From Actinomycetota bacterium (GTDB lineage Bacteria; Actinomycetota; AC-67): a stretch of 64,000 nucleotides of DNA. The notes beneath the pieces were generated by a model, which was not told the DNA's origin, made no database searches, and saw only the letters and a list, made by a program, of their open reading frames with translations. Made by a program: the position numbers and the translations under genes. Positions 48,584 through 56,527 of this stretch are shown one piece after another (within the stretch, counting starts at the first letter, position 1; every line of letters begins with the position of its first letter). Location: contig JBAZZY010000008.1 of the NCBI GenBank assembly GCA_041658565.1, forward strand, positions 1 through 64,000, read 5' to 3'.

Positions 48584-50138
48584 CGAAATCGTCGTCGCCG
48601 AGTCGGGAAGTTCCGGCTCGGCGACCACGCGCGCGCGCGTCCGCGAGGTCTTCTCCGGGTCGGGATTCCGCCGGTTCTTCGCAGCGCGCGTGATCTCTCA
48701 GGCCGGCGACGGTCTGTTCCAACTCGCAGCCGCTGCCGTTCTTCTGTTCGAGAACCCCGGACCCAACCCCGTCACGGCAATGCTGGGTATCAGTGTCGTC
48801 ACGCTGATACCGTTCAGCGTGGTCGCACCGTTTACCGGCGTGTTCATCGATCGGTGGGAGCGCCGCAAGATCCTCACGCGCGTCCCGTTGCTGCGCGCCG
48901 CCGTGGCCGCGCTGCTTCCCTTGGCCGCGCTGGCCGGAACGCACTCATTCCTGTTCTATCTCGTCGTGCTCGTGGTTCTTTCGTCCAATCGCTTCTTCCT
49001 CGCGACGATGTCGGCCGTGCTCCCTCAACTGGTGCCTGAAGACGACCTTCTGGTTGCGAACTCGGTGTCCACCACGGGCGGTTCGATCGCGAACGTCGCC
49101 GGCCAGGGTGTCGGCGCGGCGACCGCCGCTTTCGTCGGCGGGGAACGTGCCGCGGCACTCGCGGCGCTCGCGTTCATCGTCAGCGCCTACGCAGCGCGCA
49201 GGGTGCCCGCCCATCGCGGACTTGAAGTCGTTCGTCATCCTTTGCGCGAGGAGTTGAAGGAAGTCATCGATGAAATGGTGGACGGACTGCGCCAAGTCCG
49301 CGGCCACGCCCGTGTCGTCTACGGTCTTTCGGCCGTCGCAGTCACGCAAGTTTTGGTCGGAGTGATGGTCGGCGTGTTGCTCCACTACTTCATCGTTACG
49401 CTCGGTCTCAGCGTTGGATCAGCCACACCGATCCTAGGTGTGCTCGCGCTCGGCATCGGCCTGGGCGTCGTCCTAGTTCCCCTGATCGCACGCCATCTCC
49501 ACTACGACGTGCTACTTCCACTTTCGTTCGGGCTCGCCACCGCAGCCACGGCGGTGTCCGCGCTCTGGCTTTCGCGCCCAGCGATGCTTGTCGGGGCCGG
49601 CATCGTTGGAATCGCCTATGCGTTCGCGAAGATTCCTGTTGACACGATCGTTCAAGAGGAGATGGCGGACGCCGTGCGCGGGCGCGCGTTCGCCGTGTAC
49701 GACATGCTGTTCAACGTGGCGCGCGTCGCCGGCATCGGCATCGCGGCTTGGGGCTACGAAGCCGGAGAGACAACCGCCGGAATCGCCGGGGCCACCGCGG
49801 TTGCCGGCGCGGCGGCCACCGTCGGGTACGGTCTGTGGGGAGGGACGAGCGTGTTCCGCAAACGAAAGATGCAGCCGCCGCGATTGCAGGCGGGAGAGAT
49901 GGTGACCGTTCGGGCCTACGCGGGCGCGCGCGCCGACGAGGAACCGCGCGTAATCGTCGTCGGGGGTCACGAGCTACCCATCGACGAGATCGAGTGGCGC
50001 GCGGTCGTCGAAGAGGCGGGGAAGCGTTCGCGTGCGTTCGTCGTCCGGGTCGGCGGCCAGCGCGTCCGACTCACGCTCCACGACGATGCCACGAGCTGGG
50101 AAGTCGAGCGGATTCTGCCGTCGGCACCTCCCGACTGA
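48471..50138 (+). CDS. MFS transporter with start overlapping ino1
   Basis: A major facilitator carrier with about 12 helices: it opens FSGSGFRRFFAARVISQAGD, a typical first helix, and has FIDRWERRKILTR between helices 2 and 3. After the last helix comes a soluble extension of about 95 residues (VRAYAGARADEEPRVIVVGG onward), unusual for the family. The only in-frame ATG that includes helix 1 is at 48471, which would overlap ino1 by 113 bases; the next start (GTG 48690) would cut into helix 1. An ATC or other rare start near 48590 is conceivable. Substrate unknown. Confidence 0.75.
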   Translation: MSRASWSSNSSSVRRFRRTATPGSKSPSWRRSRATATNEIVVAESGSSGSATTRARVREVFSGSGFRRFFAARVISQAGDGLFQLAAAAVLLFENPGPNPVTAMLGISVVTLIPFSVVAPFTGVFIDRWERRKILTRVPLLRAAVAALLPLAALAGTHSFLFYLVVLVVLSSNRFFLATMSAVLPQLVPEDDLLVANSVSTTGGSIANVAGQGVGAATAAFVGGERAAALAALAFIVSAYAARRVPAHRGLEVVRHPLREELKEVIDEMVDGLRQVRGHARVVYGLSAVAVTQVLVGVMVGVLLHYFIVTLGLSVGSATPILGVLALGIGLGVVLVPLIARHLHYDVLLPLSFGLATAATAVSALWLSRPAMLVGAGIVGIAYAFAKIPVDTIVQEEMADAVRGRAFAVYDMLFNVARVAGIGIAAWGYEAGETTAGIAGATAVAGAAATVGYGLWGGTSVFRKRKMQPPRLQAGEMVTVRAYAGARADEEPRVIVVGGHELPIDEIEWRAVVEEAGKRSRAFVVRVGGQRVRLTLHDDATSWEVERILPSAPPD

Positions 50139-50190
50139 TCCTCATCCCAAAGAACTAAGCCCCGGCCCCTCCGAGGACGATTGAGTACGT

Positions 50191-51081
50191 ATGAGTCTGG
50201 GGCAGTACATGGGTGGTTTGCGCGGACGCGCAGACGTTTGGCGTGAGAAACTGCGCCGAAACGGAGATCGCGTCGCGTTCGTCTTGTCGGGCGGAGGCGT
50301 CCTCGGTGCGGTGCAGGTCGGTCAGTTGGAAGCTTTGATAGCCGCCGGAATCCTGCCGGACGTCATGATCGCCACGAGCGTCGGAGCTCTCAACGCGGCA
50401 TCTATCGCCGCCGACCCGACCCCACGCGGAACTGCCGAGCTACGCCGGGTCTGGAGTTCGCTTCGTTCTGAAGACCTCTTCCCCGGATCGCGCGCGCGTC
50501 ACCTGCTGCACATCCTGCGCGCGGGCGATCACCTGTACTCAAACTCCGGAATCCGCCGTCAGATCGATCGAGTTCCTGCGCGCCACTTCGACGAACTGAA
50601 GATCCCGCTGCAAGTCTGCACAGCCAATCTACACACGGGCAAAGAGCATTGGATCGACTCAGGGCCGCTCGCAGCGGCGATCCTCGCGTCATCCGCCCTT
50701 CCGGGCCTGTTCCCGCCGGTGCGCATCGACGGAGAGCTGTACGTGGACGGAGGAGTCGTCAACAACGTGCCGATCTCTCGCGCAATCGAGCAGGGCATAA
50801 AGAAGATCTATGTGCTTACGTGTGGAAACGCGCAACCGGTCATGCGCCCAATCCACCGGCCCCTGGATGTGCTCATGCAAGCGGTCATCCACTCGCGGGT
50901 CGCGAGAGTCGAACTGGACCTGCACAGGTACCGCGACAAGGCCGCAATCCACATGCTGCCGTCGCCGGACACAGCCGGCATCGGATTCACCACCGTGTCG
51001 CACAGCGCGCGCCTGATCGATGAAGCGTCCACACTCACCGCTGCGTACCTGGAAGCGCGCCTCGCTCCGGTCGCTCCGTAG
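50191..51081 (+). CDS. Patatin-like phospholipase
   Basis: A 296-residue cytosolic lipid hydrolase of the bacterial patatin/RssA family. The oxyanion hole GGGVLGAVQVG (near residue 33), nucleophile motif GxSxG as ATSVGALNAA (near 62) and catalytic aspartate in VDGGVVNNVP (near 187) are all present, forming the Ser-Asp dyad. The length is normal. It may release fatty acids from phospholipids. It follows the MFS gene by 52 bases in the same direction, downstream of ino1, fitting membrane lipid turnover. Confidence 0.9.
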   Translation: MSLGQYMGGLRGRADVWREKLRRNGDRVAFVLSGGGVLGAVQVGQLEALIAAGILPDVMIATSVGALNAASIAADPTPRGTAELRRVWSSLRSEDLFPGSRARHLLHILRAGDHLYSNSGIRRQIDRVPARHFDELKIPLQVCTANLHTGKEHWIDSGPLAAAILASSALPGLFPPVRIDGELYVDGGVVNNVPISRAIEQGIKKIYVLTCGNAQPVMRPIHRPLDVLMQAVIHSRVARVELDLHRYRDKAAIHMLPSPDTAGIGFTTVSHSARLIDEASTLTAAYLEARLAPVAP

Positions 51082-51096
51082 CGGGAATGGAATGGA

Positions 51097-51134
51097 ACGA
51101 GCCGTGATGGGTGATCGCTCCCACCACGGCTCGT
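51097..51134. terminator. Hairpin between patatin and RTX genes
   Basis: ACGAGCCGTG pairs perfectly with CACGGCTCGT across an 18-base loop, with further pairing inside (GGG/CCC). It serves both convergent genes. Confidence 0.7.
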
Positions 51135-51147
51135 CTTGGTTCTTCCG

Positions 51148-54100
51148 CTAGAAGTACGTCACCTGGAGCATCCCGCCCCCGTAGTAGTCGCCCGGCGGGG
51201 GGCCGTAGTAATCGCCCGGCGGAGGACTGCCCGGGTCACCCGGCGGGGGGCCGTAGTAATCGCCCGGCGGAGGGCTGCCCGGGTCACCAGGCGGGGGGCC
51301 GTAGTAGTCGCCCGGCGGAGAGCTGCCCGGGTCACCAGGCGGTGGACTGCCCGGCGGCATCATGTCCGGTGGCGGGGTGTAGCCGGAGGGCGGAACCCAA
51401 CCCGGTGGGAACTGGAACCCAGGGGGCAACTTGCCTTCAGGCGGCGCGTAGTTGTCCGGTGGACGCCAGTCGGGTGGGAACTGGAACCCAGGAGGCAACT
51501 TGCCTTCCGGCGGTGCGTAGTTGTCCGGTGGAACCCACGCCGGTGGGAACTGGAACCCAGGAGGCAACTTGCCTTCGGGGGGTGCGTAGTTGTCCGGTGG
51601 AACCCACGCCGGTGGGAACTGGAACCCGGTGGGTAGCGCGTCCGGAGGAGGACCGTAGTCGCTCGGAGGCGTCCACGCGGGTGGGAACTTGAAGTTCTCA
51701 GGCAGCATGTCGGTCGGCGGACCGTAGTTCTTCGGTGGCTCCCAAGTGGGTGGGAACTTGAAGTTCTCGGGGAGCTTGTCGGTTGGTGGCCCGTAGTTCT
51801 TCGGGGGCTCCCAAGTGGGTGGGAACTCGAAGGTCGGCGGCAGCATGTTGGTCGGCGGACCGTAGTTCTTCGGTGGCTCCCACGTCGGTGGGAACTCGAA
51901 GGTCGGCGGCAACATGTTGGTCGGGGGACCGTAGGCGTCCGGCGGAACCCAGTCCGACGGGAACTTGAAGGTCGGCGGCAACATGTTGGCAGGAGGTCCG
52001 TATTCGGCCGGCGGCTCCCACTTCGGCGGGAACTTGAATCCCGTCGGAAGCGCTGCCGGAGGAGGACCGTAGTCGCTCGGAGGCGTCCACGCGGGCGGGA
52101 ACTTGAAGTTCTCCGGCAGCATGTCGGTTGGGGGCCCGTAGTTCTTCGGCGGCTCCCACTTGGGCGGGAACGTGAAGTTCTCAGGCAGCATGTCGGTCGG
52201 TGGCCCGTAGTTCTTCGGCGGCTCCCACGTCGGCGGGAACTTGAAGTCCTCGGGGAGCTTGTCCGGCGGCGGCCCGTAGTTCTTCGGTGGCTCCCACGTC
52301 GGTGGGAACTCGAAGGTCGGCGGCAGCATCTTGGCCGGCGGGCCGTAAGCATCCGGCGGAACCCAGTCCGGCGGGAACTTAAAGGTCGGCGGCAACATGT
52401 TTGTCGGCGGACCGTATTCGGCCGGCGGCTCCCACTTCGGTGGGAACTTGAATCCCGTCGGAAGCGCTGCCGGAGGAGGACCGTAGTCGCTCGGAGGCGT
52501 CCACGCGGGTGGGAACTTAAAGGCCGGCGGCAACATCTCGGTTGGCGGACCGTAGTTCTTCGGTGGCTCCCACTTGGGCGGGAACGTGAAGTTCTCGGGG
52601 AGCTTGTCGGTCGGTGGCCCGTAGTTCTTCGGCGGCGCCCAGGTGGGCGGGAACTCGAATGTGGGCGGCAGCATCGTCGGCGGTGGTCCGTAGTTGTTCG
52701 GTGGGCTGAAGTCGGCGGGGAAGGTGAAGTCCTTCGGCAATGCAGCGGACGGAGGACCGAACCCGGTCGGAGGCTCAAACCCGCGAGGGAACTGGAATCC
52801 CGGAGGGAGCGCCGTCGGCGGCACAACCTTGAACGTCGCCGGCACAAACCCCTCGAATACGGGCATCTCGCCCGGTCGGTAAGCCTCGCCGGGAGGCGGA
52901 GCCGGCCAGCCGCCGGGCGGAATCGGGCGCGCGCCCGGAGGAGCAAGCCATCCCATCTGGGGAGGAAGCATGAACTCCGGCGGCAGTTCGCCCTCGCCCG
53001 CGATAAACGCGGGAGGGATCGGCAAGCCGGTCGGAGGCAGGAAGCGAAGACCCGGAGGAAGCGGGTTGCCGTTCTCGTCGGTCAGCGTGCCATTCCACTG
53101 ACCCTCGTATCCGCGACACACTCCCTCCACGACCGACGCGCACAGGTCGGTTCCGGCTCCGGCATCAACCTTGTCGCCGCCGGTTCCGGCGTCGATCCAG
53201 TCGTCGCCGCCTTGCTCGGCGCAGGCCTCGGGGTCTTCTGAGTCGACGCAGTAAGCGTCGCCCAAGAGGTTGTCGTCGCCGGCGCCGCCACGGATCTCGT
53301 CGCCGCCTAGACCGCCCTCAACGTAGTCGGTCCCGGCGCCACCGTAGATGCGGTCCGAGCCGTCGCCACCGTAGAGCCAGTCGGCGCCGCCGGATTCCGG
53401 ACACGTGTCGGTTCCCTCCGTGGTCGCACACGCGGCATCGCCGAACATCTGGTCGGATCCGGCGCCGCCGTCGATGTCGTCGCTCCCATCCGAACCGGCC
53501 AGAACATCGCTGCCGGGTCCGCCGTACAAGTGGTCGTCGCCGCCGCCGCCGGAGAGGTTGTCCGTGCCGCCGGACTCGGAGCACAGGGACTGATCCAATT
53601 CAGGCGGGCAGTAGTCGTCGCCGAACAACTCGTCGGTTCCGGCGCCGCCATCGAGTTTGTCATTCCCACCCAGACCTTCCAGGTAGTCGTTCCCGACACC
53701 GCCGGTGAGAGTGTCTTCACCTGCTCCGCCGGTGAGGCGGTCTACTCCGGCGTCTCCTGTGCACACGTCGTTACCGGCGTCTCCCGAACACGTGTCGTTG
53801 TCGGGGCCGCCACTGCACGTGTCGTTGCCGCCGCCGCCGGCGCAGTCATCCAGACCCGCCTCGCCGTACATCTTGTCGTTGCCGGCGCCACCATCCATGC
53901 GGTCCGGGCCCGCGCCGCCGCGCAGCACGTCGGTTCCCGCGTCCCCGATCAAGCGATCGGTACCCACGCCGCCGTCCACGGTGTCGTTCCCGGGGCCGCC
54001 ACATATCGTGTCGTTGCCGCCGAGTCCGAGGATCTTGTCGTTGCCGCCGAGTCCGACGATGACGTCGGCGCCCGCCGTTCCGCGGATCACGTCGTTCTTG

Positions 54101-54222
54101 GACGTTCCCACGATCGTCGCGCGCACGCCGTTGCAAGTCGGCGCGCTTGCCGCCGCCGCAACGGGAGCAAAAAACGAGAATACGCCGGTGACCATTGCCA
54201 CGGCGAACGCGAGTCGCTTCAT
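51148..54222 (-). CDS. RTX calcium-binding protein with proline-rich repeats
   Basis: A 1024-residue secreted protein. A signal peptide (MKRLAFAVAMVTGVFSFFAP) is followed by RTX nonapeptide repeats at residues about 30-370 (GGNDKILGLGGNDTICGGPG style), which bind calcium. Residues 370-470 are a linker. Residues about 470-950 are 21 tandem repeats of 23 residues built like FPPTWEPPKNYGPPTDMLPE plus NF, a design I do not recognise. The tail (950-1024) is GDPGSPPPGDYYGPP repeats ending GGGMLQVTYF. No type I secretion or anchoring partner lies nearby. It is probably a rigid surface stalk or adhesin; function not known. Confidence 0.8.
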   Translation of the reverse strand: MKRLAFAVAMVTGVFSFFAPVAAAASAPTCNGVRATIVGTSKNDVIRGTAGADVIVGLGGNDKILGLGGNDTICGGPGNDTVDGGVGTDRLIGDAGTDVLRGGAGPDRMDGGAGNDKMYGEAGLDDCAGGGGNDTCSGGPDNDTCSGDAGNDVCTGDAGVDRLTGGAGEDTLTGGVGNDYLEGLGGNDKLDGGAGTDELFGDDYCPPELDQSLCSESGGTDNLSGGGGDDHLYGGPGSDVLAGSDGSDDIDGGAGSDQMFGDAACATTEGTDTCPESGGADWLYGGDGSDRIYGGAGTDYVEGGLGGDEIRGGAGDDNLLGDAYCVDSEDPEACAEQGGDDWIDAGTGGDKVDAGAGTDLCASVVEGVCRGYEGQWNGTLTDENGNPLPPGLRFLPPTGLPIPPAFIAGEGELPPEFMLPPQMGWLAPPGARPIPPGGWPAPPPGEAYRPGEMPVFEGFVPATFKVVPPTALPPGFQFPRGFEPPTGFGPPSAALPKDFTFPADFSPPNNYGPPPTMLPPTFEFPPTWAPPKNYGPPTDKLPENFTFPPKWEPPKNYGPPTEMLPPAFKFPPAWTPPSDYGPPPAALPTGFKFPPKWEPPAEYGPPTNMLPPTFKFPPDWVPPDAYGPPAKMLPPTFEFPPTWEPPKNYGPPPDKLPEDFKFPPTWEPPKNYGPPTDMLPENFTFPPKWEPPKNYGPPTDMLPENFKFPPAWTPPSDYGPPPAALPTGFKFPPKWEPPAEYGPPANMLPPTFKFPSDWVPPDAYGPPTNMLPPTFEFPPTWEPPKNYGPPTNMLPPTFEFPPTWEPPKNYGPPTDKLPENFKFPPTWEPPKNYGPPTDMLPENFKFPPAWTPPSDYGPPPDALPTGFQFPPAWVPPDNYAPPEGKLPPGFQFPPAWVPPDNYAPPEGKLPPGFQFPPDWRPPDNYAPPEGKLPPGFQFPPGWVPPSGYTPPPDMMPPGSPPPGDPGSSPPGDYYGPPPGDPGSPPPGDYYGPPPGDPGSPPPGDYYGPPPGDYYGGGMLQVTYF
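51170..51356 (-). repeat. GDPGSPPPGDYYGPP-coding repeats
   Basis: Three to four 48-base tandem units encoding PPGDPGSPPPGDYYGP at the C-terminus of the RTX protein. The DNA copies are nearly identical, so the array is recent or kept uniform. Confidence 0.85.
51370..52810 (-). repeat. 21 tandem 69-base repeats in the RTX gene
   Basis: The 69-base unit encodes a 23-residue block with F-P-P-x-W, PP, Y-G-PP and LP. Units 5, 11 and 17 share AWTPPSDYGPP, and units 6-7 and 12-13 match closely, so a six-unit block of 414 bases has itself been duplicated. Confidence 0.88.
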
Positions 54223-54344
54223 GTCTAAACCTCCGGCGTTTTCGTCTGTTCGTAAGGATCGGACGATGGGCCGAGCCGGAGCATGCCCCGTTTGGGGACC
54301 ATTGCCGTCCCGCAGCGACTACTCGCGCATCACCCGAAAGGCCC

Positions 54345-54689
54345 CTACCGCAGCAGGCGAATCCGGCGAAGGGGTAGGTATAGAACGCGCGCCACTCCCG
54401 CGATGTCCCCGCGCGCCACCGGGCCGCGCGCGCGGCTGTCGGTCGAGGCTTCGGCGTTGTCGCCCTGGACCCAGTAGTGGCCGTCGGACAGCCCTCGTTC
54501 GCCGGGCACGGCCACGACCCGTTTGACGATCTCGAGGCTTCCGGATCGCACGACGACAATCTGCCCGCGGCGCGGCTCCGTCGGACGAATCGGGCGAACC
54601 GCCAGCGCATCCCCCGGACGCAGGGTCGGCAGCATGCTCTCCCCGGCGACACGAACCGGAAACCAGCCACGCAAAGTAGGAATAGTCAC
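54345..54689 (-). CDS. sodX: S26-family maturation protease (SodX-like)
   Basis: A 114-residue serine protease of the signal peptidase S26 family. The catalytic serine is in VAGESMLPTLRPGD (near residue 18) and the lysine in EIVKRVVAVPGER (near 57); WVQGDNAEASTDSR is the conserved substrate-side block. It lacks the usual N-terminal membrane anchor, fitting the SodX type that removes the leader of nickel superoxide dismutase in the cytoplasm. It is divergent from sodN, 59 bases apart. Function as SodX rests on this pairing plus size. Confidence 0.85.
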   Translation of the reverse strand: MTIPTLRGWFPVRVAGESMLPTLRPGDALAVRPIRPTEPRRGQIVVVRSGSLEIVKRVVAVPGERGLSDGHYWVQGDNAEASTDSRARGPVARGDIAGVARVLYLPLRRIRLLR

Positions 54690-54748
54690 GGTACCCCCGG
54701 AGTGTTATACCTGGAAGCAGGGAAACCCAGGGAGTGGAGGGGGACGAA

Positions 54749-55144
54749 ATGTCATTAAGATCTTGGCTGGCGCCGACGCGTGTAGTACGCGCGCATTGCG
54801 ACCTGCCGTGCGGCGTTTACGACCCAGCGCAGGCGCGCATCGAGGCCGACTCGGTCAAAGCCTGCATGGAGAAATACGCAGGCAGCGACGACCCAGTGTT
54901 TCGCGCGCGCGCCGTCGCGATCAAGGAGGAGCGCGCCGAATTAGTGAAGCACCACCTGTGGGTGCTGTGGACCGACTACTTCAAGCCTGAGCACCTCAAG
55001 CAGTTTCCGGAGTTGCACCAGATCTTCTGGGACGCGACCAAAGCGGCAGGCGCGGCAAAGAAGTCCCTCGACCCGGCGGACGGGCAGAAGTTGCTCGACC
55101 TGGTGAACCAGATCGACAAGATCTTCTGGGACACGAAGAAGTAG
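54749..55144 (+). CDS. sodN: Nickel superoxide dismutase
   Basis: Removes superoxide in the cytoplasm as a hexamer. The nickel hook HCDLPCGVYDP is present, with ligands His1, Cys2 and Cys6 of the mature chain. A 15-residue leader (MSLRSWLAPTRVVRA) precedes it and must be cut so that the histidine becomes the N-terminus. The helical rest (AQARIEADSVKACMEK to IDKIFWDTKK) fits the family. The ATG at 54749, after GGAGGGG, gives the right leader length. Its maturation protease is encoded divergently upstream. Confidence 0.97.
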   Translation: MSLRSWLAPTRVVRAHCDLPCGVYDPAQARIEADSVKACMEKYAGSDDPVFRARAVAIKEERAELVKHHLWVLWTDYFKPEHLKQFPELHQIFWDATKAAGAAKKSLDPADGQKLLDLVNQIDKIFWDTKK

Positions 55145-55161
55145 TACTGCAGACGAAGCAA

Positions 55162-55187
55162 CGAGGGGCGGCTTCGGCCGCCCCTCG
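55162..55187 (+). terminator. Terminator after sodN
   Basis: A perfect 11-base-pair stem, CGAGGGGCGGC with GCCGCCCCTCG, around a TTCG tetraloop and followed by TTTCGTT. A classical intrinsic terminator. Confidence 0.92.
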
Positions 55188-55208
55188 TTTCGTTCTGCGT
55201 CCGACCCG

Positions 55209-56207
55209 TTACGGAGTCGCCTTCCAGTAGGGGACCTTCGGCCAGTGACCGGAAAGGTGGCAGTTCCAGCAAGATGCGTTCGGCTTGTTTGCCTCGCCGT
55301 GGCAGTACCCGCAAGGGCTCCCACTCGTGTTGGCAGGGTCGGCTAATGGGATCTCTGCCGTAAGGAACGGAATGTGGGTCCCGTGAAGGTTGCCCTTCTC
55401 AGCGGACTTCGCTGGGTCCAGGTTGAAGTTGTGGCAGTCCACGCACCCCCTGATCCGATCCAGGCCACGCTGCTTTGCCGCCGCGCGCGAGTGACAAACT
55501 CCGCAACCGGTCACCGCAGTCACGGTACCGTCCGCCACACTGGCATCGCCCGACCAGGTGTAGCTGCCCGTCCCGGCTGTGTATAGGGCGTTGTGCTTGG
55601 TGGTGTTCGCCGGGTCCTCGAGGAGCTTAAGCGCATCCATCGTCCCCGAGTACTGCGCGACACTCCCGGAGGCGTTCTGGAACCCGTCTGAAACGACATC
55701 CTTGTCGAGGCGCTGATGGCAGGTGCTGCTGCACTTCGATCCGGGCTTGGCCGGTGCAACAGGGACCTCGGGCGGGACGGGGACCTCAGCCGGCGCTGCC
55801 GGAACGATCCCCTTGGGGGCCGCGACCCCGGATGGAACCGGGGCGTCGGACGGAACCGGAACGTCGGACGGAACCGCCGTCACGACCGTGACCTGAGTTT
55901 CGGGAGTACTCGTACCGCCGGACTGACGGGTAATCCCGATCTTGTCGTCGAGCAACCTGTCAGGATCGTTTTGCCAACCCTCATAGACGAACCCGTGTGG
56001 ATTCCGTGGCTTCGGCGTCGGCGTGGCCAAGGCATCTACGAAAGGCTCACCTCGCCGGATCCACACCCCTCGTTCGGCGCCGTTCGCGCGCATGTACTCG
56101 CGCTGGGAGGTCTTGTCGGCTTCAGCCTTGGCCAGCGCCGGAACAAGCGCCACCGCAGCCAGTGACGCGAGCAGGACCGCTCGCGCAAACTGCTTGCCTC
56201 GTATCAT
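55209..56207 (-). CDS. Secreted multiheme cytochrome c
   Basis: A 332-residue exported cytochrome with a signal peptide (MIRGKQFARAVLLASLAAVA). Four CxxCH heme motifs lie in the C-terminal half (CGVCH, CVDCH, CGYCH, CWNCH) and a fifth is of the rare CX3CH form (CSSTCH, near residue 170). Before them is a long low-complexity stretch of proline/valine repeats (PSDVPVPSDAPVPSG). Extra histidines (HNFNL, HGTHIPF) can be second ligands. It probably carries electrons outside the membrane. The ATG at 56207 follows AAAGGGAG. A CRP/FNR-type site lies about 120 bases upstream. No cytochrome maturation genes are in the window. Confidence 0.85.
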   Translation of the reverse strand: MIRGKQFARAVLLASLAAVALVPALAKAEADKTSQREYMRANGAERGVWIRRGEPFVDALATPTPKPRNPHGFVYEGWQNDPDRLLDDKIGITRQSGGTSTPETQVTVVTAVPSDVPVPSDAPVPSGVAAPKGIVPAAPAEVPVPPEVPVAPAKPGSKCSSTCHQRLDKDVVSDGFQNASGSVAQYSGTMDALKLLEDPANTTKHNALYTAGTGSYTWSGDASVADGTVTAVTGCGVCHSRAAAKQRGLDRIRGCVDCHNFNLDPAKSAEKGNLHGTHIPFLTAEIPLADPANTSGSPCGYCHGEANKPNASCWNCHLSGHWPKVPYWKATP

Positions 56208-56319
56208 CGCAACTCCCTTTCTTGCCCGGCGCTCGATGTTTCTCCCCGCGCACCAAGGCAATGCCAGTAGGACCTGCACTTGCTCAAGGGAGAGCGACCT
56301 CCGCAACCCCTTGGGGCAA

Positions 56320-56337
56320 TTGTGATTTCGATCACAA
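56320..56337. promoter_or_regulatory. CRP/FNR-type binding site
   Basis: TTGTGATTTCGATCACAA matches the CRP consensus TGTGA-N6-TCACA in all ten conserved bases, with one further matching base pair on each side. It lies about 113-130 bases before the cytochrome start and points to control by a CRP/FNR-family regulator. Confidence 0.75.
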
Positions 56338-56497
56338 AACGCCTACTGATCGGAATAACATGGAGGCCAGACAGGGTCAATGGATCGCGTGACCGTAATG
56401 GTCTGTATGTTTCAATTGGGCCTTTTAAGTAGGTCGAAGGCCCTAGGGACCTAGGGTCTTCCCCCGATGCGGGCCTGGCGCGCCACCCCTAGGGTTA

Positions 56498-56521
56498 CCG
56501 GCGGCCAAAAGGCCGTGCCGG
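56498..56521 (-). terminator. Terminator after the VOC gene
   Basis: CCGGC and GGCC pair with GGCC and GCCGG around AAAA (TTTT on the minus strand), with a two-base bulge. It lies seven bases after the stop of the VOC gene. Confidence 0.6.
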
Positions 56522-56527
56522 CGGGAC

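Larger units (their letters stand above)
56208..56527. other. Gap between cytochrome and VOC genes
   Basis: These 320 bases hold the CRP-type site at 56320-56337, the VOC terminator at 56498-56521 and A/T-richer stretches around 56340-56440. No gene is supported; the frames crossing it are short and without ribosome sites. Confidence 0.6.

Noticed and set aside
51370..52810. Regular 69-base repeats as a CRISPR or satellite array.
   Set aside because: They keep one open frame throughout and encode a consistent 23-residue protein unit, so they are coding repeats.
56443..56458. CCCTAGGGACCTAGGG as a DosR-type dormancy box near the cytochrome gene.
   Set aside because: The two halves are direct rather than inverted repeats and match the DosR consensus poorly.
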